Below are positions 33,197 to 44,436 of a DNA stretch of 64,000 nt, in pieces; positions within the stretch are counted from its first letter, which is position 1, and each line of letters starts with the position of its first letter. This DNA is from Diogma glabrata. Its lineage: Eukaryota; Arthropoda; Insecta; Diptera; Cylindrotomidae. The position numbers and the translations under genes were made by a program. The notes under the pieces were generated by a model. The model had not been told where the DNA came from, made no database searches, and saw only the letters and a list, made by a program, of their open reading frames with translations. The DNA lies in assembly GCA_963693315.1 (NCBI GenBank), contig OY856187.1, positions 75,585,394 to 75,649,393 of the forward strand, given 5' to 3'.

Positions 33197-33600
33197 TCAT
33201 GCGAAAAGTTACGACCCATCAAATCTTCCGCCCTGCCTTGTAGATCTGAGCTTATTAAGCGCATCGATCGCAGTGCATACATTGCCAGTATGTGGATGAA
33301 TGCACCTACAAAAATACCAACTACAGAGGTGGTAGTTGAAAATGGTTGGCAGGAAATAGACGAGCACTATGAACTCAATTGGGTTGAAGAACAACAACTT
33401 TCAATATTCGTGAAAGATGATGTTATTGACGAAAACGATGTTTGAGGTCATAGATTATGCATGAAAAACATCAGTCTTGCTTGTTTAATTATTTTGAAAT
33501 ATACATATTGCGCTTATATTAATTTTTAGATGATGAGTCGTCAGATATAACTGATCCAGAAAATAATGATCTAAGGGAAGTTTACAACTACAGCAACGAC
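33197..33600 (+). pseudogene. Transposon-like C-terminal protein fragment
   Basis: Reading about 33213-33443 with one frameshift near 33255 gives SNLPPCLVDLSL, then DRSAYIASMWMNAPTKIPTT, then ENGWQEIDEHYELNWVEEQQ, ending in an acidic tail and TGA at 33443-33445. A possible second exon (DDESSDITDPENNDL) starts at 33530 after a T-rich stretch ending TTTTAG. The pattern LPPC, W-N-A, P-T, N-G-W and Y-W resembles the C-terminal part of transposon proteins seen in many invertebrate genomes, but I cannot name the family. It sits inside the long-arm element and may be the remnant of its own gene. Confidence 0.4.
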
Positions 33601-35785
33601 TGAGATTAAAATAATACCGAATTCCGCTGACCAGACTATTTCTTTACTCCACCTGTGTAACTTAATATTAAAAACTCAGCCTTTAGAAAGTGCTTGCAAT
33701 TTTTCGTCGCTCTCCTCTCGGACTTTAAAGGTTTAACCTCGTGATAAAAATAAACCTCACCTTTGCCAGCGTTTCAGGAGGAATCTTGATAAAATAATGA
33801 GTTTAAGATCTTGTGCCAATGAGAAAGCGTTTCTAAACTTTTTGTGATTGGGATTTGTTTAGTCAAATCTAAGCTGATTATTCTTGTCGAATTTTTTGCG
33901 TTCGAAGAATAGGTTTTTTGATGTCATTTTGTTTGAGATACACCATTCGCGACTGAGTTATTTTTCTGGTCTCTCAACCCGACTGAATCTAGACACTTTG
34001 TGTGTGGCACCATAACTGAAACCAGGAAGATAAGAACAAAACATGAGTAAGAAATTGACTAAGGAGATCAAGAGTAGAGAGTGTTTGTTTCGAACACTTT
34101 ATTGCTTACGTTCCTAGCTTTACATTACAAAAGAAAGCTCCGAACCGATAGCTGCTTGAGAAATTTATACTAATACATGTTATAACTAAAACCAGTGATG
34201 CAAAAGTTCAACTTACCTATATTTTTTATCCAACGCAATTCAATTTGACAAACTAAGAAAACAAACAGACAAAAAGATAAAAAAACACCCAACTTTTTTT
34301 GTAGAACATCCATATCCTGCAAAGTTAACTTTATCTCGGTACTTAGCTTATTATTTCTTTTCCAAATAAATTAAAATTTTCGAATATAAAAGCTCAACAC
34401 GTTCTCTTTCATAGCTTAAACATTAGATTTTATATATAATATTGCTATGACAACCGTCACTTTTCATGCTATAAAGTTTTCATTTTTTTTTTCAATTATA
34501 TACCGCCTATGATGTACAAACATAGGATGCACCAAAAATTTCTAAATATTACACACACATATTTTTTTTATACATACTCGTTTTTTGACAGAAGGGTGAC
34601 ATACTTAATCTTAATTAATTGATGGATGAATAACAAAAAAAATGTAAAAGTTTTGGGTTAGTTTCCTATCTTTAGCAGTAAGAAAAAAACTTACCACTTA
34701 CCCTCTGTATTTCAAATGTATATAATATTATTTTTTTATATTCTGCTCTGCATTAAAGCCCAACAGCCTTAAGTTATATGAAACTGTAACTAGAAAAACC
34801 TTTAACTTTGTTTTTATGTAAAAATGTGTTAAAACTTTAATGGATCGATATAAATTTTTGACTGTATACTGTGATGCTGATATAACCGTTATCGTTTGGG
34901 AATAACGATTTGTGTTTCGTTTACTTTTGGGAAACAATTTCTATAAAATCAAACATTTTTTTGAAAATATTATGGGGCGAAACGAACCATACATATAGCT
35001 ATTTTGTGTTATTATAGTTCATGTAATGGAAATAATTATTTTGTTTTTATTTTTATTGATTACTTGCCAGTAATATTTCCTAGCTACGAGGGATTAAATG
35101 AAAAGAGATGGATTATAAATGAAAAAAAAACATTCTGCGCCCTATTCCGGTACATCGTGAAATAGGAATTAAGAAAACAATTGAAGCAATTTTTTCATAA
35201 CTATTCTATAGTATTCCGTGTCGCAGAAAAGAACAAATTCGTATTAGAAAATGTTTCTTCGTTTTATTTATTGCAGTTTTTTCTCAATTCACAGAGAAAT
35301 GCCGCAATAGACGTACTCCAGAATTAATATTACTGTGGGCGGATGTCATTTAGATGTTAAATTTTTTTTACTGTAGCTATCATTAGAAATACAATTTTAA
35401 CTATCCGCCACCCACTTAGTTACTAAATTGACTCTGTGGCTCAAAATTCTTGTGCTTAGTTAGAATTTGTACCCTCGAAAAATGAACACATATCCTCAAC
35501 TATTCATGTTCAATGGTAAGATGGTTAAAGTGAAACAAATAATTGACGATCGACAGTGAAATACCAACCAGTATTCCGATACCGGAATAGAGCATACCAA
35601 TGCTATCCGCTATTTTTGCCTAACCTCAAAGTAAAGAAATTTGCAATCAAAAAAGCTAAGTGTCAAAGCACCAACTATCGATGGAATCCTAACAAAAAAA
35701 TTCAAAGTCTTCACAAGCAATTCTGTAGCTTCCGAACTAGTCATATTTCTTTTATGCATAAATGATTTATTTATATCTACAATAC
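33601..35785 (+). other. Interior of long-arm element, non-coding
   Basis: No supported gene. Short open stretches at 35556-35765 and 35641-35919 overlap in two frames and lack motifs. Confidence 0.4.
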
Positions 35786-35865
35786 TGTTACGTTTTTCTA
35801 ACCTTGCTTTGAATTGGTTTTACTCTCAATTTGACATACGCAATTCCCAATCTCCTTCTGAGTTC
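35786..35865 (+). repeat. Possible LTR fragment sharing TGTTACG start
   Basis: TGTTACGTTTTTCTAACCTT...GCTTTGAATTGGTTTTACTC resembles TGTCACGTTTTTCCAACCTT at 43511. Such TGTTACG starts are common for insect LTRs, and the sequence to about 36063 ends in AATTTACAAATAACTT. No target duplication was found. Solo LTR is only one option. Confidence 0.3.
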
Positions 35866-36271
35866 GTATTCCACACCATTGTTCCACAACAACAGGAAAA
35901 CAATTCAATTCAGCAATAATATTCCTTTCTAGAATATTCTTCCAACAGCTTCGAAAGTCCAACCGTTAAATGTAGAAATATCCAGTTCACAGCTTCCAAA
36001 ACAATACACAAATTATTTCTACTTAACAACGCTTAAAACTTTATTCACAATTAAATTTACAAATAACTTCTTTTTTCGGCAAACGGCTGTAAAGTTTAAC
36101 TTTGCTGCCGCTAGGGAGTTAGTTAAAGTCTTACTTTTTAGCCTGACAGCAAAAGTAACGTCTAGCGACAGCAAAAGTAACGCCATTTTTATTTTATATT
36201 ACGGAGGCTGTAAGTAGCATTTGTTATTTGTTATTTTTTCAAACATATTGTATAACCATGACAACAAAAAA

Positions 36272-36871
36272 GGCAAGATTACTTTATCTTAGGCCCCGGC
36301 CAATTTTTTTTTATTTTTTTTAAAGGCACTTTTATAAGCATATTACAAAAAAAATTTTTTGAAAATCAGTCCCGGGGACCAAGATATAGGCCTTTGAAAA
36401 AAAAAAATATCGTATAAAAGTACCCTTTTTTTACCGAATTTTGCAATCCAAATGACGTTTAATGTTATTTTTGATATATAATTTTAAAGAATCAACATGA
36501 ATAACTTAAAAAAAAATAATTATAACCTTAGGGGCCCACGTTATGACCATTTGAGGCAAGATTACTTTAACTTAGGCGCGAGTGGATTTTTTTTTATTAT
36601 TTTTATCGTAAATTTAAAAAAATTTTGTAAAAGGGACAGTTTTGATCGTTTATCTTCTAAGTACATAGGAAATAAAGCAAAAATAAGTAAAAAATAAAAA
36701 TTTTTTGTCAAAACCAGTGCAATTTTGTATGGATTTTGCTTTTTTCAAAGGCCTGTATCTTGGACCCCGGGGCTCCGATACAACTCGTTTTGGTTTTATT
36801 CGCTTCAGTGAGTGATTCTCTATCAAATAAAAAAAAAAAATTTTTGGGGCCTAAGAAAAAGTAATATCCCC
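36272..36871. mobile_element. MITE of 600 bp inserted in the right arm, 8-bp duplication
   Basis: The element starts GGCAAGATTACTTTATCTTA and ends TAAGAAAAAGTAATATCCCC (imperfect inverted termini). ACAAAAAA is present at both junctions (36264-36271 and 36872-36879). The left arm of the host element gives the unoccupied sequence with a single ACAAAAAA, so boundaries are confirmed by comparison. An 8-bp duplication suggests a hAT-type transposase. A further copy of the terminal motif (GGCAAGATTACTTTAACTTA) lies inside at 36554. Confidence 0.88.
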
Positions 36872-37074
36872 ACAAAAAATAAGTTGATTCTCATATTATG
36901 AAATTTTGACAAGGCTGCTTTGATAAAAAAATTTTATTCATACAAATTTAAATGTTTTTTTCTCTTTTTTGGAAGTAATTATGACGACACAAATTCATAT
37001 TTATAAAAAGTTTGATGTATTAATTTCATATTTATAAAAAATTTAAACGTTTGCCGAAAAAATAGTGTATTTAA

Positions 37075-37190
37075 TTCGGAGCTAAAGTGACTTTTTGTGT
37101 TTGTTTCGTCTATAATTTTCGGCTTCCCTGCGGTCGGCCGTCAAACTATAGACTCAACACAAAAAGTATCACTTTAGCTCCTAATTAAAT
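37075..37190. repeat. Terminal palindrome, right end
   Basis: Inverted counterpart of 31690-31799; here the centre is GGCTTCCCTGCGGTCGGCCG. Confidence 0.85.
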
Positions 37191-37324
37191 AATGTACTAT
37201 TATTTACACGGTTTTATTTGCAGCATACGGCGTTTCGTTTACAATTCATTTCACTTAACATAATCACATTAAACTATTTCCACTATCGTACTATCGCAAC
37301 TTTACATTAACGCAGTCTAATGCG

Positions 37325-37450
37325 AATTTCTTTTCGTACGTCAGATCAAAAACAGATTGATTTTTTTTTTGATCTGACAGCTAATTTTTGTTCGTTTCAC
37401 ATGTCAGATCAAAAGAAGATTGATCTTTTTTTGATCTGAACTCTTTTTTT
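37325..37450. promoter_or_regulatory. GTCAGATC hairpins upstream of Harbinger transposase
   Basis: GTCAGATCAAAAACAGATTG and TTTTTTTGATCTGACAG pair, and a second GTCAGATCAAAAGAAGATTG with TTTTTTTGATCTGA follows. A related TTTTCGTATGTCAGAT lies at 40816, upstream of the Myb-like gene. They may be subterminal or promoter repeats of Harbinger elements; function is inferred only. Confidence 0.45.
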
Positions 37451-37829
37451 CAGATCTGAGATTTTTGCGAGATTTACTAATACCAATGCAAGTGAAATTT
37501 GACATATGTCAATTGTAGCGTGTTGTTATTTTAATATATGAGATTTCAAATTTTAAATGAGATTATTATTTCTAAATTAAATTAAATAAATAATTTTAAA
37601 TTAAATAAAAGTGCGTGTGAAGTGTTTCAAAATAGTTTAAAACAATAAAGTGAATTAAATAAAGTGAAATTAGACACTCAAAAACAATCAAAAAATAATT
37701 AAATAAAAGTGTAAAAATAGTTTAAAACAATACAAAAATAATTAGGTAAAATAATTATTAATTACTTTCATAATTATAATAATTCATTTAATTATTTTAA
37801 ATTTTTGTTTTAGTTTTCTGGAATATACA

Positions 37830-38648
37830 ATGGAGCTGAATGTTAATATGCAAGATATGGCAAGAAATGTAATATTTCAAGAATTGTCGTCCTCATCATC
37901 TTCATCTTCTTCGTCCTCATCTCCATCTTCAACTTCATCTTCATCTTCGTCATCTTCATCCGATTTTCCTCTGTTTGACCCTTCATATATCTTTAAACGA
38001 GACCAAAAACTAGAGTAAAAATTTTTGTTGATCTATACTATGTTACACCTATATGTATATTAGAAAACCAGTTCACAAAACCAGATCCACGTACGTGAAT
38101 CGTCATGGATTGATATCCATAACGCTTCAGCGGATCTGTGATGCAAAAAAAAATTTACAGATGTTTCCATTGGATCCTCAAGCAAAGTTCACGATGCCAG
38201 AATATTGAAGCTGTCGGCAAGTTATTCTAAATTACCGTCAATTTGTGGCAAGCAGTACCACATATTAGGGGATGCTGCTTACCCTAATAGAGAGTACCTG
38301 CTAACACCATACAAATATTATGGTGACTTAAATGAAAAAAAAATTAAATACAATTGCCAAACACGGGTAAAAATAGAAAACACGTTTAGTCTATTAAAAC
38401 AAAGGTTTCGTCAACTGATTCGGCTAGATTTTTTAATGTGGACCGTATGTCCGACTTTGTATTAGGCTGCTGTGTCTTACATAATCTATGAATTGATGCA
38501 GGTGATATATGGGACGAAGACGAAGTAGTTGAAGAAACCAACGTAAAGACCAGCGATACCGGTGTAGAGACCAACGAAACTACGTCAGAATTAGTAATGG
38601 GTCATTTGGGTGAACTAAAAAGAAGTAGAATTGCTGATACGTTCTAAT
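37830..38648 (+). pseudogene. Harbinger (PIF) transposase, internally deleted
   Basis: Pieces in changing frames: an N-terminal segment with a long Ser tract (37830-38018), then a frame near 38090 reading YVNRHGLISITLQRICDAKK, then SKVHDARIL near 38185, then 38205-38465 with YHILGDAAYPNREYLLTPY and TRVKIENTFSLLKQRFRQL, and a C-terminus ending near 38648. The three acidic catalytic positions of the Harbinger DDE nuclease (CDA, GDAAYP, VKIENTF) are visible. Most of the region between the Ser tract and the catalytic domain is missing, and at least three frame breaks are present, so the gene is dead. Harbinger transposases act together with a Myb-like partner, found here at 41032-43064. Confidence 0.85.
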
Positions 38649-39064
38649 GAAAATGGAAATATATGCAATTGGTGACTCAGGACAAATAAACATTATCGTG
38701 AATATAAAACCTATTAAATAGAAGAACTTAATTTTAAATTAGTTTTTGTAAATAAAGTTTTAATTGTTATTTAATAGAAGTATTTTATGTATTATTTTGG
38801 ACGCTGCATACTGAAATTTGTACAATAAACCGTTGGAGTTTTTGAAGATGTTGAATATTCTGGTTAAAGAATTTGTTTACAGAACTGTTTTCTTGTTGTT
38901 GTGAAACAATAAAGTTGTGGCATACTTAATACAACCTAGTTGATGTTGAAAACTTGGTGTATTTTCTTACTAATCAGTGATCGAACCCAGAAAGTGATTT
39001 GGGAACTTCGTTTATCGAATTTGGAAGTTATACAATTTGTTTGAACAAATTGCAAAATAACAAA

Positions 39065-39215
39065 TAACAAATAACAAATGATACTTTACTGCCGCCGTAA
39101 AATAAAATAAAAATGGCGTTACTTGACAGTCGCTTTGATTATAAGTCAAGAAAGTAAGACTTTAACTAACTCCCTAGAGGCAGTAAAGTTAAACTTTACA
39201 GCCGTTTGACGAAAT
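39065..39215. repeat. MITE-like block with ACTTTACTGCC ends, copy 3
   Basis: Direct copy of 32045-32197: ACTTTACTGCCGCCGTAA at one side, GGCAGTAAAGTTAAACTTTA at the other, and GGCGTTACTT in the interior. It occurs about 420 bp after the transposase remnant. Confidence 0.75.
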
Positions 39216-41031
39216 CATCTTTTTCGCTAATAACAAATTGTTGTTGTTATGGTTTTCTATTTTTGTGTAATTTTACAAAGTTTATAAATCAAAGTAACCA
39301 TGAAAAAATAAAAGATAAATTTTGAATGTTTTTTCAATTCCTAAATTAATAATATATATCGTTTTACGATTTCGTGAAATTGTCCCACTTCGCTCTGAAG
39401 CGTCTCGTGAACAAATTTTCAATCACAAAAGAACTGTGTTTTCAATCTCTTGTAGCAATATGTACTATTTTTTTGATATTTATTATTTCCATCATCGATG
39501 CTCAAATTTTTTTTTACAGAATATGCCATAATGCTAGTTATTGAGCACGATCAGTGTTAATAACTTCATATTATTGGTAAACTCATTTGTGCCTGCAAGT
39601 GCAAGTACCAAAAATAAAATATGTTATTTCCTCTTTCTTATCATAAAATATTGGTGGTCTATGTCATATTTTATTATGTGATAGGATTTATTGTTTAGTT
39701 ATCCATTTGGTTAGAAAAAACTCAAACAAAAAAATTGCGTCCATGAACTCCAAAGAACGCATGCTGTTGTGGTTTTTCTAACTTCGCGATATGGGAGGTT
39801 ATTGTTTTTGGGTCGATTTTCGAAATCGGAATTTTTATAATATCTTTACGTTTCATGATCTCCTGAAGCTGTTTAGACTATTTTTAGGTGGCAGTCTGTA
39901 TGTGTGTGTGTATCGTTGTATGTGGACCAAATTTTGTCCAATGCTTTCTCAACAATTGATGGCGATTTCAATGGAAATGGTCACAATCGATGTATCTGGC
40001 ATAATTTAGAGCCCAGTCCTTTGCTATCGAATTTAAATCATTTGTTTTTTTAGTGATTTTCACCTTCCATTTTGTCTGTCATCATGTCAGCCATTTATAA
40101 TGAATGGCATTTGTATAACCAATTGCTTTTTTAATTTTTGAGGTTTTAAGAAAATGTGAAAAAACTAGTTGTTATTGGAAATAATGAAAATGAAAATGAG
40201 AAAATTGTGAAAAAACTAGTTGTCAAACTAGTTGTTACGTAAACGCATGTGATTTTGATGAAACTTTGGTATTAAAATGAGCTGCAAACGCATCCGAGTT
40301 TACTTGAATATGGGAAATATGAGTTATTGAATTGAAAGAAAGTAAGAAAAGTAAGAGCGAATTGTTTGCCGCCAAAAAGCGTGCAGTCCTAAGCAGGTGC
40401 CAGCATTGTTCGACCTGAAATGTGCCCATGCTAATAGACAAATCTTTATGGTGCTCCATTCGTGATTGACGACATAATTTGTTTTTGGTTAGGTGAAACA
40501 GAAGTAATGTACTGTTACGATTCTACATAAACACAATGAAATACAAAACATTACATTCAACCTCAATTTTCGATATATGTACAATATTTCAAAAAAAATT
40601 TCAGGGTTACATTTTTTCCAAAAAAATGGGAACATGAAATAAAATAAACGAAAAAAATGATGCCATCGAATATTCTTAGAAGTATTCTTAGAGATTTCTC
40701 GAGGTTTCTTCGTAAAGAAGTGACGAGCTCGAATAATCGAGCATTATGTTTAAATTGTATTTAAGGAATTCTCTTTTGTGGAATTAGAAAAGTTTTATTT
40801 TATGTGATTTTCTTTTCGTATGTCAGATTTGATCGAAAAAGATCAAGATTTTGGTGACCAAACGAACAAGAAATCAGCTGTTTTTAAAATTTCGTTGTGT
40901 TGGTAAAACATGACATTTGTTACATGTGCGTTGCTTATTGCTTATAAACAATTTTCGGATATAATTATTTCCCTTGTTATTAAAAATTATTTTAAAAAAA
41001 TTAATACCAAATATTACCAAATATTACAAAT
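39216..41031 (+). other. Non-coding; dispersed repeat at 39648-39775
   Basis: The part 39648-39775 (GATAGGATTTATTGTTTAGTTATC, GCGTCCAT, GAACGCATG) has a diverged copy at 60184-60315. The rest has no supported gene; an open stretch at 39791-40009 with a TGTGTGTG run has no motif. Confidence 0.55.
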
Positions 41032-41915
41032 ATGGATATAAATTTAAATGACTATAATGTCAAATTTAATGATGAGGGCTACGTAATGACTGAAAATGAT
41101 ACAATATTTTTAGAAAATAAAACCGGTAATGTTTATTCGAAAAAAGAAAGTATTTAATAAATTATCCACAGATGGATTTGTTGTAACTGTCAACTATAAC
41201 GAAGTTGCAACATTTTACAATTTAAAAAATATTTGTACAGGTAACAATAATAACAAAAATTTGTTAATAAACATTCTAATAATTTTATTTATTATAGAAG
41301 ACATTGAAATGGATCGTATGAATCCAATACCAGAGGTGGAAAAGCCAATACAATTACAAATCGGTAACGCTAGTATGTAACAAAACATCAATTTTATATT
41401 ATAATGAAATGTTAATTTTATTTTTATTTCAGATTCAATTAACTCAATTCCTGAGACCCAGAGTCTCCAGAGTAATATACCTGAGACCCAGAGTCAGGTT
41501 TTTCGACAACAATCATCCGTGGTTTCACCATCAACAGATAAAGAGAGTAGGTTAATATTTTATTACTCTTGCGCTTAAATTGTGAATGAAAGTTGTCTGG
41601 TAAATTTGTTTTGTAGAAAGGTTGACATAGCTACGTTTTGTGTATTGAAAATTGGCGTGCGTATTTTTGTGAGACTGGACACCCATATTTGTATGTAATT
41701 TCAACGTCTCTACGTCACACAAAGTTGAGTATTTTAGGCATACATTTATTTCGTAAACTGATGTCGACCGGTGAGTTGAAACGGGGAGTTATCACTTGGT
41801 AGCAATAACGCACCTATTTCGGTTTGGAAGTGTACAATTTTTTAGTGGATAGTTTAAATATTCTATTTTTCAACCATTTATTCAGGGTGTTGAGATAGAT
41901 GTTCAGAACATTACT

Positions 41916-41919
41916 GAGT

Positions 41920-41950
<31 letters not shown>

Positions 41951-42300
41951 TTCGACACGTCAACAAACAGAAAATTCCAATAACTTGTTGACTTAAATTA
42001 AATTAAAATATATATATAATAATAATACATCATATAAATTTAAGACTAAACTAATCAAACATATAATAATACAAAAAAGAAACTATAACAAAAAAAAAAC
42101 ACAATTAAAAAGAAAAGAATATAAAACAAAATAAAATAAAACAAGGTTCAATATTAATTCAAAGTTGTTCAAGGTTAGAGATATTTGATATCTGTAGGGT
42201 ATTTAGCGATGTGCTGAGTGTGGTAGTGAAATAGTTAATTGTGTTTGGTCCAATATGTTTTAGCTTGATGGCTGAGCCATTATAATATTATATTGATATG
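41916..42300 (-). mobile_element. Truncated LINE 3' end with (TAAA)n tail in intron
   Basis: On the plus strand this starts with seven TTTA units followed by TTCGACACGTCAACAAACAG and an A-rich stretch. Read on the minus strand it looks like a LINE 3' UTR with a TAAA tail, similar in style to LINE-2. No coding sequence remains. It lies inside the last intron of the Myb-like gene. Confidence 0.55.
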
Positions 42301-42534
42301 TTTATTATGATATGATATGTTTATTTTTATTTCAGATTTAAATGCAACATAGACCAAATGGTCTGAGGCCGAAACCCAATTTTTACCAGGCGAATACGCA
42401 AAGTATTTTAGCAATGTAGGGCCATTCAAAAAATTAAAAAAAAGAGAATTGTGGAATTATTTGGCAAGCATTGTTAATACAAAATTTAATAGGTTTTACA
42501 GTTCAACACAAGTTGAAACACGTTATAAATGTGT

Positions 42535-42623
42535 ATTCAAACGTGTAAAAAAGGTAGAGGAGAATAATAGACCCGGCGCCACTGGTTCTATTATTCTTCT
42601 CTACCTTTTTGACACGTTTGAAT
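42535..42623. repeat. Inverted duplication of Myb-like coding sequence
   Basis: ATTCAAACGTGTAAAAAAGG...GAATAATAGA (42535-42571) is followed, after about 15 bases, by its inverse, TCTATTATTCTTCTCTACC...CGTTTGAAT. The coding reading of the gene resumes right after it (HEECAYQSEIDA). The inverse copy therefore interrupts the ORF. Confidence 0.85.
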
Positions 42624-43094
42624 TCACGAAGAGTGTGCGTATCAGTCGGAGATTGATGCTATAGTGCGGTTGGATGATTCCATAGTACCAGATTATTTGG
42701 TATCCCCCGGCCAACGGCAAAAAAAAATATGCCTACCGAACCCATTTGTTCGAGATATTTAAGTCCGGTACCATCACCTTTATCAACAGGATCACAAGTA
42801 TCCGATCAATCGGATGTGCTACCACTTTCAGCTTCAGCTGTATCACCATTACCACAGGGCAGTGGGACAAAACGCAAATCGGAGCAGGCAAAATTATGGG
42901 ATGCCTACCTCGAACATAACGATAGATTATTTACCAAATATGAAGAACACAAAAAAAAGGCACGAAGAAAATTAAAACTCCCACTATCCGCTGGTAGTGG
43001 TGATGCCGGTAAAAGTGGTGATACATCTGATAGTTCTGATATTGGTGATATAGTTGAGAGGTGATGGCGCTGAAATTTATTAAGTACGGTTGTC

Positions 43095-43265
43095 ACTAAA
43101 TCGTTATATTGAATCATTCAGCTCCACTGTTATATCAATCTCTGATTGATACGCGCATTCTTCATGATAGTTTTCTTCGATTTTTTTGACTTGTTTGAAT
43201 ACACATTTGTGTTTCTACTTGTGTTGGACTATATACGGCCTATTAAATTTTTTGCTGACCAGTAT
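43095..43265 (-). pseudogene. Second, inverted copy of the Myb-like domain segment
   Basis: On the minus strand, 43265-43095 reads KFNRPYIVQ and then CVFKQVKKIEENYHEECAYQ and SEIDITVELNDSI, clearly homologous to the plus-strand exon at 42480-42680. The copy lacks the internal inverted duplication, so it shows the ancestral order of the segment. Sequence and inverted copy are about 500 bp apart. Confidence 0.8.
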
Positions 43266-43935
43266 CAATAAACTGTAACAATTATAATTATCTTAAAAAA
43301 GTTATATTTATTAATTATAAATATATAATTATATTTATGAATTTTATTAATTATGAATTATTATATTATGTTATTTAGTTTCATTATTTATTTTATTATA
43401 TTATATTATTTTTTCTAGTTGAATTGAATTTAATTTTTGTTAGTCATGAATAAATCTGTGATTTAGGTTTAAAAATTTGCTTTATAATTTGATTTGATTT
43501 CTAATGATATTGTCACGTTTTTCCAACCTTACTTCGAATTAGCCTTACTCCAAAATAGCAATTAATCTCAAGCAAGTAAGAAAATAATTTGAATTTTTTT
43601 CATTTCGAAGGCATGGCTAGCAATTTTTCAGTTCGCGTTTCTGAATGTTCCGTTGAGTATTTAATTTTGGCGGTTTTAGTGAACAACCCAAAGCTATAAA
43701 GGTTTCGCTCAACAGGTGCGAGGCTATCCTAAAAGGTTTGATCCAAAAGCATAGAAAAACTTTTCAATCGATTTGGAAAGGGGGTGTGTTTTCATGGCAT
43801 ACTCAAATGTCAATTTGCAATGTCAAAAGCAAATGTTGTTTCAAAAAAAGATTTACCATTTGATTAATTTTCCCAAGTTTGATCCCGGCGTGGCTAGTTT
43901 ACATGAAGAAACAAGTTTTTCTGGGATAGCAGTAC
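43266..43935 (+). other. Non-coding, AT-rich, apart from the LTR-like fragment
   Basis: A/T-only runs at 43300-43430. No further gene or repeat seen. Confidence 0.45.
43511..43585 (+). repeat. Possible LTR fragment, TGTCACG start
   Basis: Similar to 35786-35865 over about 60 bp (TGTCACGTTTTTCCAACCTT, then CTTCGAATTAGCCTTACTCC). See that entry. Confidence 0.3.
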
Positions 43936-44193
43936 ATATATAGTCGGCTACAGAGCATTTACGTGTAACTACATTTTAGAAAAATGGAAAGGAAGCTCAC
44001 AATACGATTTATTGTGATTCTAAACAAGCTTGAAATTAAATTTTTTTTATCAATAAATCAAAAAACTATTTTTTTTAATTTATTGATAGTAATTTTAAAG
44101 CTTGTTTAGAATCACTATAAATCATTTTGTGAGCTTCCTTTCCGTTTTTATAAAATGTAGTTACACGTAAATGCTTTGTAGTCGACGATATAT
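43936..44193. repeat. Hairpin MITE, 258 bp
   Basis: The left arm (TATATAGTCGGCTACAGAGC, then TTTACGTGTAACTACATTTT, then GGAAGCTCACAA) is inverted at 44085-44193. The loop is about 35 bp of T- and A-rich sequence. No coding content. Confidence 0.88.
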
Positions 44194-44436
44194 GATCACG
44201 AACCAAAAGTCTAAATAATACTATAATATGTTAAGTTGGAATACACATAGTGCTGACTGCTGATGTTGCAACGCACAACACTGATGTTGCACTCCAAAAA
44301 TTTTTGCATGTACTATCTTCATATACCGCCAAACAAACAATTTCATTATTCTGTTGCGCTGATTGAAAAATTATAGCGCTACACAGTAAAATTTTCATTA
44401 TTCGTCAATGTAAGAAGTAATACAATAAAGCTGACT

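Larger units (their letters stand above)
31671..37203. mobile_element. 5.5-kb element with long inverted arms and palindromic ends
   Basis: Arms at 31671-32197 and 36072-37203 (the latter containing a 600-bp insertion plus an 8-bp duplication) are inverted copies. After removing the insertion they have nearly equal length (527 and 524 bp). Each outer end starts TAATAGTACATTATT and includes its own palindrome of about 110 bp; each inner end finishes in a block GTAAAGTTTAACTTTACTGCC-like that also occurs at 39065-39215. The 3.9-kb interior is mostly non-coding but holds a decayed protein-coding fragment at 33213-33600. The long-TIR architecture is that of a DNA transposon; the superfamily is unknown to me. 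Confidence 0.8.
41032..43064 (+). pseudogene. Harbinger Myb-like accessory gene, spliced and broken
   Basis: Exon 1 starts at ATG 41032 (NLNDYNVKFNDEGYVMTEND), shifts frame in an A run near 41130, continues with DGFVVTVNYNEVATFYNL, and ends at a GTAACA donor near 41240. A second exon lies at about 41297-41366, between TTATTATAG and GTAACG. A third lies at about 41431-41548, between TTTCAG and GTAGGT (repeated PETQSxxx units). The fourth starts after TTTCAG at 42335 and encodes the SANT/Myb-like domain (KWSEAETQFLP, VGPFKKLKKRELWNYLASI, STQVETRYKCVFKRVKK). Harbinger elements use this protein to bring the transposase to DNA. A TAG at the start of exon 4, the exon 1 frameshift and an inverted duplication near 42535-42623 disable it. 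Confidence 0.8.
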
